A stretch of 64,000 nt of DNA from Hyalella azteca. Taxonomy: Eukaryota > Arthropoda > Malacostraca > Amphipoda > Hyalellidae. The position numbers and the translations under genes were made by a program. The stretch is taken from assembly GCF_000764305.2 (NCBI RefSeq), contig NW_025931704.1:62001-126000 (forward strand). The letters run 5' to 3'. Positions 51,101-58,519 of this stretch are shown here, piece by piece. A model generated the notes under the pieces. The model made no database searches. It had not been told where the DNA came from and saw only the letters and a list, made by a program, of their open reading frames with translations. How positions within the stretch are numbered: the first letter of the stretch is position 1; the number at the start of each line of letters is the position of its first letter.

Positions 51101-54100
51101 CTGGGTATCTAACCCGTGCCTCTTGCCACCATTTTAGCCCACCAGCATTGTTGTTTACTACACTTCTAGTATTATAAACTACTCCTACCATTTATACTAC
51201 TACTTCTACTAGAATAATTCAACACATGGCACTGTTCTACTCACCCACTATCGTCAGTTTGACGATCTTGTTTCTAGACCTGGAAGATCTGAAGTCAACT
51301 CTTAAACTACTCCTACCATTTATACTACTACTTCTACTAGAATAATTCAACACATGGCACTGCTCTACTCACCCACTATCGTCAGTTTGACGATCATGTT
51401 CCTAGACCTGGAAGATCTGAAGTCAACTCTTAAACTACTCCTACCATTTATACTACTACTTCTACTAGTATAATTCAACACATGGCACTGTTCTACTCAC
51501 CCACTATCGTCAGTTTGACGATCTTGTTCCTAGACCTGGAAGATCTGAAGTCAACTCTGCACCGATATAAACCTTCATCCGATAGCTGCACTGGGTTGAT
51601 CACCAAACTTGGAGGGTCGAAGTTTAAGTTGAAGTTTGCCCTCGTGCCCAAAGTTGTCGGATCTTGCCAGTGCGCCGAGTGGACTAAAGTTGATGTCCGG
51701 CCGTCCACACTAAAAAAACAATGTTAAAAAATACGTCACTGACTTTAAATTACTACAGTATAAGATAAGTACACAAAACCATTATTGAGGCACATACGAT
51801 TAATGACCAGAGAATGCATTATATTCCAATTTTTAGGAGGTCGAAAATTTTTTCGGATGAAGATAATAGATCATAAGGCAGGCCTCAGCAAGTAATTATA
51901 ATATATTTAACCCGCATCTATTGAGATTGGACTCCAGCATTTGTTTGCAAACTACCGGAACTGTTTGAACTTTGAGATGGTTTTCAGAGTCATTTTTGTT
52001 TCAATTTTTTCGTGTTGTATCTTATTTACGTGTATTGTGTACTTATGTCCACCAACATTTCATTGCTCAGTGCCTCTTGTAACTTGAAAACTTAGACCTG
52101 CATGCCTTTTGATCTATTGACGTCACCTGAAGAATTTTCCGACTCTGAAATTTGGAACATAATGCATTCGCTGGTCATTAAACTAGGCCGACCACTAGCC
52201 ACGTATTATTCTTCGCCCCTCGTTGACTTCACCTTTACCATGCCACCCGTCGTGAACTGACAGTTGAGTAATTTACGTTAATCGTACATGTTTCAAAAAG
52301 AAAATTCTGAAATCTAATGCTAATAGAAGCATTATTCTATATTCCAGAGGCACTTCTATATAATATATACACAGAAAAAATGCCTAAATCTCTCATTTTA
52401 ATTTTTCATTTAGAAGACAATTATGTAAGAAGAATGAATGCATTTCATGTCACGATTGCGCGTTATATTAAATAGTTGTTAATGAGCGTAAATTAAGAAC
52501 AAAGACCAATTCCCGTGGACTCTATAGTTTAGGGCAAATGAGCAACTCTTAACTTATGCGTGAATCAAGTATCGGAAACAAAATGCCATGAAATAGTAAA
52601 TTGATAGATTGAAAATGCTTTTTCTCTCAAAGAACTTTTTTATGCTCGTTATTTTCCGTTGGCAATTTTTATGAGAGTTTGTAGGTAATAAGTGAAAATT
52701 TATGTACCGTATCCTGCACCATCAATTCTGAAACTCAAGCCAATTTTTTTTGGCTTATATAATAAATCAGTTCAAAGCCAGTGCCATATTACCTGGGAAA
52801 TACCTAAGTGAGTTTGTGCTGGTGACGTATACTTAACTACCACTAAACCTCCCTTGTATCCTCTCATTTAAATGTTTTGTGTCCTACACGTATGTATGGG
52901 AGCACTGTGAACATATGAGGTCCAAGCAACATGCGTGATTGCAATCATGACGATCCCTCGTACGCAATAAATACATAAGATGAGGCAATACGTGAACAGA
53001 ATTTAGGCCTCACATGCAATATTCTTCGCTATGTCGGCAAGCGCCAAAAATTTGGCAAAACAAGCGACGACAAATATTGTCTACTTGTGACGAACACAGG
53101 CTGAGAGCGACGTCCCTATATAAGATGGCCGTTATCACGACATGTTGTTTTTTTCATGCCGATATGCTGATGTATGATGAGTCACTATGCTGATATATGG
53201 AAGTTCGATATGCTGATTTAGGAAGAGTCGTTATCCTGATACATGCATAGTAACTATGCTGATATATGGAGCGAATATGCTGATGTATGAAGAGTCAATA
53301 TGCTGATACATGTATAGTCACTATGCTGATATATGGAAGTTCAATATGCTGATTTAGGAATAGTCGATATGAGATTCGCCTGATTTCCTTATTATCTGTA
53401 GAGCTATTTTGTTCAAATTGATAGACCATGCGGCCCAGTCTTGCTTGCTTTTAAACTATGTTTTGGAGACTAATATCCCTGAATAAAAGTAAAAAATCTC
53501 AGTGCCAGCTAAATGCGACTAAAAATCCTTCTATATTTCAAATATTTTTGAACACCAAATATCGAGTCTTGAAAATCTCCCGGCAGCAGCAGAGACGCAG
53601 ATTCATTTATTGCAGCGCCCACGCGAGAAGTCGCTTCTTCGTAGCCAAGAGGCGCGAGGAGTTAGAGCCTGTCGATATATCGGTGATGACACTGCACTTT
53701 TTAGGGACGCAAGACAACAAAGATATCCAATTTTTATTTAATTTCTTCGCTGTTAACGAACTATGGCTTACAGATTAGATTATAGACAGAGACAGAGTTG
53801 AAACCTCGTGTTTAATTAGAACTAATCATTTTAATGCGGTGGATTTGGTTGGGCGATTTGGTCGTTCCCAAAGCTCGTCCTTGTCGCCCTTGTTTCAGGT
53901 GGTCTAAATGGTCCTGAGAATTCAACAAATCCTTTTGAATCGTCCTGAACAAACCTTGATATGAAAAATAATGCAACATTAACAAGGGAAAAAATTTTAA
54001 TTTTCGGTTATTGCGCTTCTACGAAGGTCACACAAACGGTATATCTTAGGCCAGACTAACATATTTTGAGGTCATACACGGCCTGCAAGTTGTTTGACGT

Positions 54101-57100
54101 TCCGAAGTAGCACTCAAACTTACGTTGATTGCCTAACTTTAAAAACATTCCTGTTATGTTGGCCTGGATATTTTTTGACGCTTATTGCAGAATCAAGACA
54201 AAGTTGGAGGCGCGCGTCTGGCAATGACTGTGCAAGTCTTCCAAACTCTTAGGGCTCTCTCAAAAATTTCTAATTAAAAAGTTGTCAAGAAGTTGTACAT
54301 GAAGCCAAATGTCGTTCAGGAGATTAACAATTCCTCCATCATAATTCTTGCGTAGATATGATGAACTTTTTCCTTTAACTCTTAGCAGCAAAATAAATGA
54401 TTATTATTGATGTCTGAGTGATGCAAAATTCTCAACGGAAGGCTTTTTTTATAAAGAATATATTCATTTGCATCATGATGAAGCTATTTATTGTTATTTC
54501 TCTGTCGTGAATACGTTCTCTGATATATATTTTCAAATGTCTCAAGCATTATTAATCGCTTGTGTATAATTAGCAAAAATTAGGATATTGTAATTGAAAG
54601 TTATGATTGAGTAAGCCATTTAACCATCAAGGCATGAATGGTTCCAAGTTATTCATAAGTAATTGCTACTTAATATAACTTGATTACTGATACTATTTTT
54701 ATCACATGTAGTAATCATGCGACACGTACAAGAACCTCGGTAATTAACGCAATGTAAAGCAAGCCAGGCTGCACCACAAACATCGAACACAAACTTCAAT
54801 GCTATTGCTACCTGCATCTCTCGCGAATATAATAACTGGTTTATCACCTCCATTATCACCTCCAAACATTGCTGAGAACATTTGCTGAGAACTTTATTCA
54901 TACTCTTAATAACTCAATTAGCGAGCGGCCAGAATAGCTGTTCAAAGTTACGAGCTAACAGAACTGCTCATAATTTCTCGTCTATACCAATTCCAACGTC
55001 TCTGCTTGTGAGTTTACAATATTTCTCTTATTCGGTTTAATTGAACTGCGGCAGCTTGTGTAGAATAGTTTTTAGAATATTTATTTGAACTTACTTGCGT
55101 CCTCCCAGTTCAGGTGTTCCTAGATATAAAACCTGGCTAGTGCACAACGCAGACAGGCTAACGCTGATTAGCTGTAGGATTGCAGCCACATAACTCCTGG
55201 AATAACCCCCGGAATAATTCACCGAGCGTCTGCACCTAAAAACTCCAGCGTTACAACCCCTTAGCCTTAATGCCCCCGAGGGGGCGAGGCGCGGGATCGC
55301 ACATCGACGCTGATTAATCACCCCACTTGGGGGGTGGGTGGTGATGTGATGGTGTGTGATGAGGGGGAGTGTGATTAACATGTGTATTGCGGAATCAATG
55401 ATCATGATAGCGCTGTGTGGTGAACATGTGATTTGAAATGATCATGATGGCGCTGTGTGGTGAACATGTGAGGTGAAATGATCATGATAGCGCTTTGTGG
55501 TGAACATGTGATTTGAAATTATCATGACAGCGCTGTGTGGTGAACATGTGAGAAGAAATGATCATGATAGTGCTGTGTGGTGTACATGTGATTTGAAATG
55601 ATCATGATGGCGCTGTGTGATGAACATGTGAGGTGAAATGATCATGATAGCGCTGTGTGGTGAACATGTGAGGTGGTATGGTGATGATAGCGCTTTGTGA
55701 TGAACATGTGAGGTGAAATGATCATGATATCGCTGTGTGGTGACCGCCACTCCCGTACCACTCACTCGCCTGTATATAGGAGTGCCGCCACTCCCGTACC
55801 ACTCACTCGCCTCTATATAGGAGTGCCGCCACTCCCGTACCACTCACTCGCCTGTATATAGGAGTACCGCCACTCCCGTACCACTCACTCGCCTGTATAT
55901 AGGAGTGCCGCCACTCCCGTACCACTCACTCGCCTGTATATAGGAGTGCCGCCACTCCCGTACCACTCACTCGCCTGTATATAGGAGTGCCGCTGTGGCC
56001 ACGGTAGAACAGCACCATGATGGTCTGGTCGTCGCGTCCGCCGTCCACAGCGCAGGGCAGCGCCGCGTTACCGCCGGCCACCGCCGTCACCTCCGCCACG
56101 GGGCCTGGGCAGGGCAGTACGGCAATACATTTTTTATCCATACGGCGTTGGTGATAAATGTGAGAACGTCCATAATCTTGTAATTAACAGTGCACAGATG
56201 ATTTAGGTCCAGAAAAGATATTAATGTGATTGTCCATAAACTTTAAACTGACAAAGAACAGAAAGAAAGACTGCATATAATTGTAACTGAATATGACTAT
56301 AATAGCAGAATGTACATTAATTTTGTAATTACTTCCAGCAGTCGAATACAGAACACAAAGAGAGGAGCTGCAAGTTTCAATGCTTAACACTAACTATTAT
56401 TAGCACTGAATTTCGTATTCTCATTTGAACCGTATTCTCAAACCCACGTTCAAAGGAATGTTTAGAAAGCCATTGCATTGCATGACCATTATTGCTAGAT
56501 GCCAAGATCGGACCTGTTGTCAAATTTTCTATTTGTTTTCTGCATAGCCATTAATTAAAGGAAAACGCTAAGAAGGCTCTTGACTTTATTTCTATAGCAA
56601 TTCCTTTAATTAGAGTCGGGCTCCTCTTCGTGTGATGACTTGCCTGGACAACAACAAAGGCGCAAACATCAGGAATTTCCTACGCTGTTTCTCTAGGACA
56701 TTATGCGTCAGTAATGAGGACTGACTTATAAAGGTTTATTATAATTTAAATAACTAATTGAAATGGAGACTGCAAACTTTTCTTTGACCTACGCATTGGC
56801 AGGAGTTAAAGTTTGCAGTTTTGAAGAGGAAATAGAGACCGCCATGACAACACACCTGCCTAAGGGCTAGAGTCTATAGTTAAAAGTTTATATGTTTTTT
56901 GAAGTATAACGTGAATATCGGTATCACTGCATTGTTAGGTATAACACATTTCATAATATAAGATTACCTATTTTTCACAATACATAATATGTTATTATTA
57001 GGTATCATTGACCTAAAGTTAAACGTTTGAACTCACATATTCAACTTGTTTGGCTTGAAGTGAACTCTGAAGCAACTACTACTCTGCAATTTCAATTAAA

Positions 57101-57289
57101 ACTACTGTATTGTATTAGGGCTTTCACTGATTAAACTATTTATTTACTTAAAAAAAATATATTTCAGTACTCACTGTTTTCGAGGCCTGGCAACTGACTC
57201 GGAGTTGCCTTCACTGTTGCCCGTTGACTGGAGAACAGGAACAGCAAAGTAAACAGAGCCGTTGCTGGTACGGAATTATTCCCTGGCAT
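26190..57289 (-). CDS. side: Sidestep-family Ig/FN3 transmembrane receptor (15 coding exons, whole gene)
   Basis: Spliced gene read from right to left. Coding exons: 57289-57175, 56104-55975, 51709-51501, 42268-42137, 41868-41665, 39297-39125, 38818-38674, about 37940-37881, 35504-35345, 31499-31391, 30460-30273, 29444-29094, 28295-28086, 27481-27306, 27119-26190. The product has a signal peptide, five Ig domains, an FN3-like domain, one transmembrane segment and a cytoplasmic tail of roughly 400 residues. Every Ig domain has its two cysteines; family hallmarks include GTPIYSVDGR and DEGLYRCRVDF in Ig1, KYSPVCR opening Ig5 and RVPCVFHI closing it. Known for the family: Drosophila Side on muscle binds Beat-Ia on motor axons, and other Side proteins pair with other Beats. 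Junction phases agree throughout except before exon 8. Inference: surface adhesion or guidance receptor. The paralogue within the Side family is not determined. Confidence 0.93.
27306..27481 (-). CDS. side: side exon 14: cytoplasmic tail with His tract
   Basis: The acceptor is TATGCTCCACAG. It is in phase 1 after exon 13 and gives LPTPPRAPAVSSSLTFNQL, then a tract of nine His encoded by CAC/CAT, then NLYNHNTPHQD, ending PRS in phase 0 at the donor GTGAGC. No catalytic or binding motif was seen. The run of CAC codons is a trinucleotide repeat likely to vary in length between individuals. The acceptor shares 12 identical bases with the next one. Confidence 0.8.
27938..28079. repeat. AT-rich repeat at the start of side intron 13
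   Basis: Copies of about 36 bp share TTATAATACATATAC and TATTATACTAGTT. They begin about 5-10 nt from the exon 13 donor. Confidence 0.75.
28086..28295 (-). CDS. side: side exon 13: transmembrane segment and juxtamembrane tail
   Basis: The acceptor TGGTAGCAG fits the phase-1 end of exon 12. It encodes a hydrophobic helix, VVVAVVSLLLSCVVVVVVI, followed by the stop-transfer KARRSSRTKPRR. The tail then runs to SSPDVIPYTN, where PDVIP resembles the PDIIP-type cytoplasmic motif of Side proteins. The donor is AATT then GTGAGC, phase 1. Without splicing the frame would end six residues later, so a short-tail isoform by intron retention is possible. AT-rich repeats start about 5-10 nt into the intron. 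Confidence 0.9.
29094..29444 (-). CDS. side: side exon 12: FN3-like membrane-proximal domain
   Basis: One exon codes for about 117 residues: PEPVHNCSVSEVSRTSATVR, a WDGGLPQTFTLSV core, a long Ser/Ala-rich loop, then FSVTGLDPGKEYALTVSAVN and NARGGSAPV. The L.PG..Y.L.V.A.N.RG.S.P pattern is the FN3 F-G strand region found before the membrane in Side proteins. Several N-glycosylation sequons (NCS, NSS, NTS) are present. The acceptor is TTTCAAAG and the donor GTGAGTAA, phase 1 at both ends. A plus-strand open frame across this exon is antisense. Confidence 0.93.
29937..30287 (-). repeat. 46-bp array carrying exon 11 end and donor, 8 copies
   Basis: On the minus strand each unit contains CATACACACCG followed by GTGAGCAGAACTTG, i.e. 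the terminal bases of exon 11, the 5' splice site and intron sequence. The copy next to the exon is the functional one; seven copies follow in intron 11. One copy has GTGAGCATAAC and one has a short deletion. The length 46 is not a multiple of three. Confidence 0.93.
30273..30460 (-). CDS. side: side exon 11: second half of Ig5
   Basis: The acceptor is GGTGCAG. It encodes RWAFNTSAE with the C-strand Trp, then SQLDYGSLLCWATNAVG with the F-strand Cys, and QQRVPCVFHI. WATN.VG.QR.PC.FHI is diagnostic of Side Ig5. It ends in phase 1 at ACACCG before GTGAGC. The end of the exon, the donor and intron bases are repeated in 46-bp units immediately downstream. Confidence 0.95.
30495..30855. repeat. 45-bp-class array in side intron 10, about 8 copies
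   Basis: Units share ACCTTAATTACATAAGATAA and CAATAAGGGCTATG. It lies on the acceptor side of intron 10, about 35 nt from exon 11, and is unrelated to the 36-bp array at the other end of the intron. Confidence 0.9.
31018..31411 (-). repeat. 36-bp array carrying exon 10 end and donor, 11 copies
   Basis: On the minus strand the unit contains CCTGCGGCAACATCCTTCAG directly followed by GTGAGTGGAAG. The first copy is the true end of exon 10, and ten more lie in intron 10 with spacing of 36 bp. Since CCTTCAG precedes GTGAGT, each unit looks like a weak acceptor joined to a strong donor. Using a later donor would bring an in-frame TGA (AGG TGA) into the mRNA. Confidence 0.95.
31391..31499 (-). CDS. 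side: side exon 10: first half of Ig5
   Basis: The acceptor is CTCGTCAG. It encodes SPVCRTREPSVKGAAKLERL, then NVTCEVEAYPAATSF with the B-strand Cys. It ends in phase 2 at TTCAG before GTGAGTGG and joins exon 11 as FRWAFN. The last 26 nt or so of this exon plus the donor form the unit of the 36-bp array that follows, so exon-like ends recur ten times in the intron. Confidence 0.93.
32985..33200. repeat. about 64-bp repeat, 3-4 copies, side intron 9
   Basis: Units share GTGATCATAAAC and ATCATGACA with a variable G/C-rich part. They loosely resemble the 40-bp array at 55.4 kb. Confidence 0.75.
33955..34338. repeat. 45-bp minisatellite, about 8-9 copies
   Basis: Unit contains CATCAACATAACGTACTGCA and ACACTATAACCTGG. 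Multiple false open frames arise from the 45-bp period. Confidence 0.95.
35221..35358 (-). repeat. 20-bp array carrying exon 9 end and donor, 4 copies
   Basis: On the minus strand the unit is ATGATCGTCAAAT followed by GTGAGTC. Copy 1 is the genuine exon 9 end and three follow in the intron. Beyond them a related unit (CATGACACACATCCCACT) occurs about twice. Confidence 0.93.
35345..35504 (-). CDS. side: side exon 9: second half of Ig4
   Basis: The acceptor is TATTAG. The exon is in phase 0 after WLHN and encodes GEELHHNVTSGVILSNQSLV, then LRRQASGAYVCAAAN with the F-strand Cys, and ends EPVNMIVK in phase 1. The next exon completes VKYSPVCR, the family junction motif. The exon end and donor (ATGATCGTCAAAT, then GTGAGT) are repeated in 20-bp units downstream. 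Confidence 0.93.
35946..35985. repeat. (GA)n microsatellite
   Basis: Interrupted GA repeat in side intron 8. Confidence 0.9.
37205..37585. repeat. 35-bp minisatellite, about 10 copies
   Basis: Unit contains TAATGTATTGCGGTGGCTTA and AGTATTGCAAAAATG. It is in intron 8, about 300 bp from exon 8, and contains no exon-derived bases. Confidence 0.93.
37881..37940 (-). CDS. side: side exon 8: first half of Ig4 (5' edge unresolved)
   Basis: VYFECDISANPKSFKVSWLHN is read just before a good donor, GTGAGTGC, in phase 0. The DVYFEC, ANP and W-H-N pattern is the Side Ig4 B-to-C strand region, with Cys and Trp in place. The left boundary is uncertain. The only nearby AG, in CCTAAG, would bring a TAA into frame. 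The roughly 20 residues expected between the end of Ig3 and this block were not found in the adjacent intron. A small unseen exon, a non-AG acceptor or a local assembly error are possible. Confidence 0.75.
38493..38665. mobile_element. MITE copy 1 (about 170 bp, terminal inverted repeats)
   Basis: The left end has GGGGCCATCCTTTCAAAACT and the right end, reversed, reads GGGCCTATACTTTC, then a G/A-rich part ending GTAAGTTC. The interior holds AACGTAAGTACTTA and GATTGGYRGAT-type sequence. The second copy at 58,520 matches over its length, with a short extra segment here near 38,545-38,565. It lies in side intron 7 and its right end is only about 8 nt from the exon 7 donor. Confidence 0.7.
38674..38818 (-). 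CDS. side: side exon 7: second half of Ig3
   Basis: It begins NFDDGNVTRATLTITPQ in phase 0, continues LSDEGAVVTCKARN with the F-strand Cys, then a linker and HGSITVH. It ends in phase 1 before GTGAGTATCC. The NGNxT..TLTxTP run is a Side Ig3 hallmark. A MITE copy begins at about intron position 9, so the 5' splice site is nearly all that separates the exon from the transposon. Confidence 0.92.
38850..39115. repeat. 85-90-bp repeat filling side intron 6
   Basis: Three diverged copies share AGAATTGTATAAATAATTT and GACTGAATTTCCTT. They run from about 10 nt after the exon 6 donor to within 35 nt of the exon 7 acceptor, so the intron is almost entirely this repeat. Confidence 0.85.
39125..39297 (-). 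CDS. side: side exon 6: first half of Ig3
   Basis: The acceptor is ATTTGCAG. It encodes TPLRVEMKGLSSPLVEG, then TTLECESVGSRPPATITWWW with the B-strand Cys and C-strand Trp, and ends NLVVNQ in phase 0. The donor is GTGTATAC. A repeat of about 85-90 bp, three copies, starts roughly 10 nt into the 306-nt intron that follows. The SVGSRPPATITWWW block matches Ig3 of Side and of nephrin-like proteins. Confidence 0.92.
40630..40942. repeat. about 86-bp repeat, 4 copies, side intron 5
   Basis: Units share AGTTATGAATGATGGTAGTA and CTGATCGTGTGACAGC. Some copies have GAGCAGGTAAGAG on the plus strand, a donor-like string on the strand opposite to the gene. Confidence 0.92.
41576..41662. repeat. 43-bp duplication beside the exon 5 donor
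   Basis: Two copies share GCTCAAGCGTAACGCAAATG and GAAAGACAGATCAC. The first copy begins about 4 nt inside intron 5, in the direction of transcription. Confidence 0.93.
41665..41868 (-). CDS. side: side exon 5: second half of Ig2
   Basis: The translation IPYPAVSWWYRGVPVPS carries the C-strand Trp, followed by a linker and SLDLPSLARRDLKSEVMCQA with the F-strand Cys, then ASVLIDIT. This is the usual Side Ig2 ending (L..L.R.DL, then ..IDM/IT). Phase 1 at both ends matches exons 4 and 6. The acceptor CTTGAAG is weak in pyrimidines. The donor is GTGCGTGA. A 43-bp unit repeated twice begins about 5 nt inside the intron. An opposite-strand open frame here is only an antisense shadow. Confidence 0.85.
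42137..42268 (-). CDS. side: side exon 4: first half of Ig2
   Basis: The acceptor is CATGCAG. It encodes EPPRSVKIFEEGVPTPRG, a Gly/Ser-rich loop, then DVVSLRCEVLGG with the B-strand Cys. It ends in phase 1 before GTGAGTGG. The PPRSV-type opening and RCEV motif match the start of Ig2 in Side proteins. It is GC-rich compared with the AT-rich introns around it. No tandem repeat abuts this donor. Confidence 0.9.
42672..44480. repeat. large direct duplication in side intron 3
   Basis: Segments at 42,672-42,755 and 43,505-43,590 match (CTTCGTATCACAGTTACGGC), and those at 43,191-43,290 and 44,238-44,338 match (CAGCGGTAATAATTTAGAAG). An original block of about 0.8 kb was duplicated, and the second copy carries about 430 bp of extra sequence that includes the 36-bp array at 43,935. 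TTTACAGTATAACCTCCGG is also repeated at short intervals. Confidence 0.85.
43935..44055. repeat. 36-bp minisatellite, 3 copies
   Basis: Unit TTTTGACTTAATGCATGCTA then TGGGCCCCTTGTGAC. It lies inside the extra sequence of the duplicated block. Confidence 0.9.
47240..47297. repeat. 15-bp repeat, about 4 copies
   Basis: AATAACGGGATTTGC and variants, ending 9 nt before a perfect hairpin. Confidence 0.9.
47306..47338. other. perfect 14-bp inverted repeat
   Basis: CGCAGGTATGCTGA, a 5-nt loop, then the exact complement. Could form a cruciform or RNA hairpin; function unknown. Confidence 0.95.
49215..49378. repeat. 57-bp minisatellite, 3 copies
   Basis: Unit contains CATAACCCAGCCTTGCAGGT and CCTCCCTTTATTTCATGCC. 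Confidence 0.93.
49700..50070. repeat. about 41-bp repeat, 8 copies
   Basis: Copies share TCTTAGGTGTCATAACTTGA and CTGGAGCCTTGAGCG, interrupted twice by a GGTTACGTTACTATTG segment that itself forms a longer period. Confidence 0.9.
51060..51160 (-). mobile_element. second tRNA-like or SINE-like segment
   Basis: On the minus strand, TGGTGGGCTAAAATGGTGG is followed by AGAGGCACGGGTTAGATACC, which looks like degenerate A and B boxes, then an A/T-run tail near 51,030-51,090. It sits directly upstream of the 128-bp array. Support is modest, with one copy only. Confidence 0.3.
51176..51559 (-). repeat. 128-bp array carrying exon 3 end and donor, 3 copies
   Basis: Each unit holds about 58 bp of the 3' end of exon 3 (encoding the RVDFRSSRSRNKIVKLTIV region), the donor GTGAGTAGAAC and about 60 bp of intron 2-side sequence. 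The copy at 51,432-51,559 is joined to the rest of the exon. The other two are exon-end duplicates with few substitutions, so the event is recent. Confidence 0.95.
51501..51709 (-). CDS. side: side exon 3: second half of Ig1
   Basis: The acceptor is a run of T ending TTTAG. It encodes VDGRTSTLVHSAHW through DEGLYRCRVDFRSSRSRN to KLTIV. The DxGxYxC signature of an Ig F-strand is present, and the RCRVDFR block is characteristic of Side Ig1. It ends in phase 1 at GTGG before GTGAGTAG and joins exon 4 as VEPPRSV. The last 58 bp or so of this exon plus its donor recur twice downstream in a 128-bp tandem repeat, so two decoy exon ends lie in the intron. Confidence 0.95.
51720..53150. other. right part of side intron 2, no gene
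   Basis: AT-rich. No coding or repeat feature supported. Confidence 0.5.
53160..53370. repeat. irregular 20-40-bp repeat
   Basis: Recurrent TATGCTGATATATGGAAGTT and TATGCTGATTTAGGAA with variants. Confidence 0.8.
53380..55380. other. middle of side intron 2, no gene
   Basis: Short open frames on both strands without recognisable domains. Nothing else seen. Confidence 0.5.
55385..55740. repeat. 40-bp minisatellite, about 9 copies
   Basis: Unit AAATGATCATGATAGCGCTG then TGTGGTGAACATGTG. It abuts the exon-2-derived array and has no exon sequence. Confidence 0.95.
55743..55991 (-). repeat. 41-bp array carrying exon 2 end and GC donor, 6 copies
   Basis: On the minus strand the unit contains GGCACTCCTATATACAG followed by GCGAGTGAGTGG. 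The copy at the right edge is the true end of exon 2, and five copies follow in intron 2. Every copy keeps the GC dinucleotide at the junction; one copy has TATAGAG in place of TATACAG. Confidence 0.95.
55975..56104 (-). CDS. side: side exon 2: first half of Ig1 (V-set)
   Basis: The acceptor is a C/T-rich tract ending CTGCCCAG. It encodes PVAEVTAVAGGNAALPC, with the B-strand Cys at about residue 56, and then IMVLFYRGHSGTPIY. The exon ends in phase 2 at ACAG. The next exon needs phase 2, which puts the intron start at GCGAGT, a GC donor, although a GT lies 4 nt further on. The canonical V-set C-strand Trp appears as Phe (VLFY). The exon end and donor are copied in a 41-bp array immediately downstream. 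Confidence 0.9.
56105..57174. other. side intron 1
   Basis: About 1.07 kb, AT-rich. No embedded feature recognised. Confidence 0.7.
57175..57289 (-). CDS. side: side exon 1: start codon and signal peptide
   Basis: ATG at 57289-57287 with A at position -3. It opens a short polar N-terminus followed by a hydrophobic core (ALFTLLFLFSS, residues 11-21) and a small-residue region (RATVKA) suited to signal peptidase cleavage near residue 28. The exon ends in phase 1 before a strong donor, GTGAGTACT. Phase 1 joins exactly to exon 2 to give ENSPVAEVTAV. The other two frames either stop or give the wrong phase, which is why this start was chosen. An upstream 5'UTR exon may exist but was not identified. 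Confidence 0.8.
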
Positions 57290-58510
57290 ATTTCAAATGT
57301 TTGGCTCCTCCAAGAATTTCATTTGAGAGGGAGACTACGAATGCAAACCTGGCCCACGCATACCTCCATCTTTATCTGGAATCACCGCAGGTTTGTGTTC
57401 TCAATTTATTTGCGAAAAAACGGTTTGTGATAGCAAAATGGTTTCGCAAATAACAAGGGTAACATATGTATAGTCATATTCTAAAATAATGAAATTGAGC
57501 CAATATTGTTTATTCATTTGATAATTTTAGAATTATATTACACTAATTTTTTTCTCACGGCGCATTATTGTTTGATTTTCTTGCTTCCAAGTTTAGCCGC
57601 CAATTTTGTGTGGGCATTCCGTACTTCTCTGTAATAGGCAAAAATGCATAGGTTTATAATTACATTTATGCATCACTGCCGATAAGTAACTTATAATTTT
57701 CCTGGATTTATAAGTAATTCCTAGGACGATCAAATATCAGTCCTTTAAGAGAATAATCGGAACATGATATCATTTAAATGCTCGTTGATGTAACCTAACT
57801 TATTTATCAAAAGACGAGCACTTGCACTAGCCCATTTACACAAATTACATTATTATCCTTACGCAAATTACATTATTAGCCAGGAAAAAATAGCAAAATG
57901 CCTTCTTAGAATAATCCTTGCTTGTCTGGAAAATTTTAAACTATGTAATGAATCTCAATGTAATGTTTGCGTGTCCCTCTATCATCACCTTGGTGAAACT
58001 GTTAATTAGTTAACGTGATTTAACTAGACTGCCACGGCCAGCAGAGTTGTGCACAAGTTCCGATACAAGAACAAGTCAACTATTCATATCAATTATTCAT
58101 ATCAGCCATTCATATCAGCTATTCATATCAACTATTCATATCAAAGCACTCGTGCCTCAGAGAGTTATTGCATGCTAAACTATGCTGAGAATATTCATGC
58201 CTAGACAAATATTCAAAGGAAATTATAGGGTTGCTACAGCCTAATATTAAGATGAAGTAAAAGAATGACAGATGAGTGAGTACGTTTTACTAATTTGAGT
58301 ACGTTTTACTTTGCAAGGAAATGTAACAGAAAATAATGAAGTTCCACCGACAATTGCTGTCCTTTTTCCAATCCCAAAATTTGACGTTTACCCCACATAT
58401 AATACATATACATAATCAATATAATCAGGCCTGTACATACATAATCATGATCAATTTATTGAACTTGGGGGTCCAGAAGAGTCCCGTATGACCGTAGTCA
58501 GGTAAGATTT
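57290..58510. other. upstream flank of the first side coding exon
   Basis: Promoter and any 5'UTR exon would lie here or further right. No core promoter motif could be singled out. A 15-bp repeat (ATCAACTATTCATAT, about 5 copies) is at 58,078-58,143. Confidence 0.4.
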
Positions 58511-58519
58511 GCAAGCGTT

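Noticed and set aside
55562..55843. His-rich minus-strand frame running into the exon 2 array
   Set aside because: Reads through two minisatellites and intron donors; not coding.
57224..57453. Plus-strand frames at the signal-peptide exon
   Set aside because: Antisense to exon 1. The minus strand has the start codon, hydrophobic core and matching phase.
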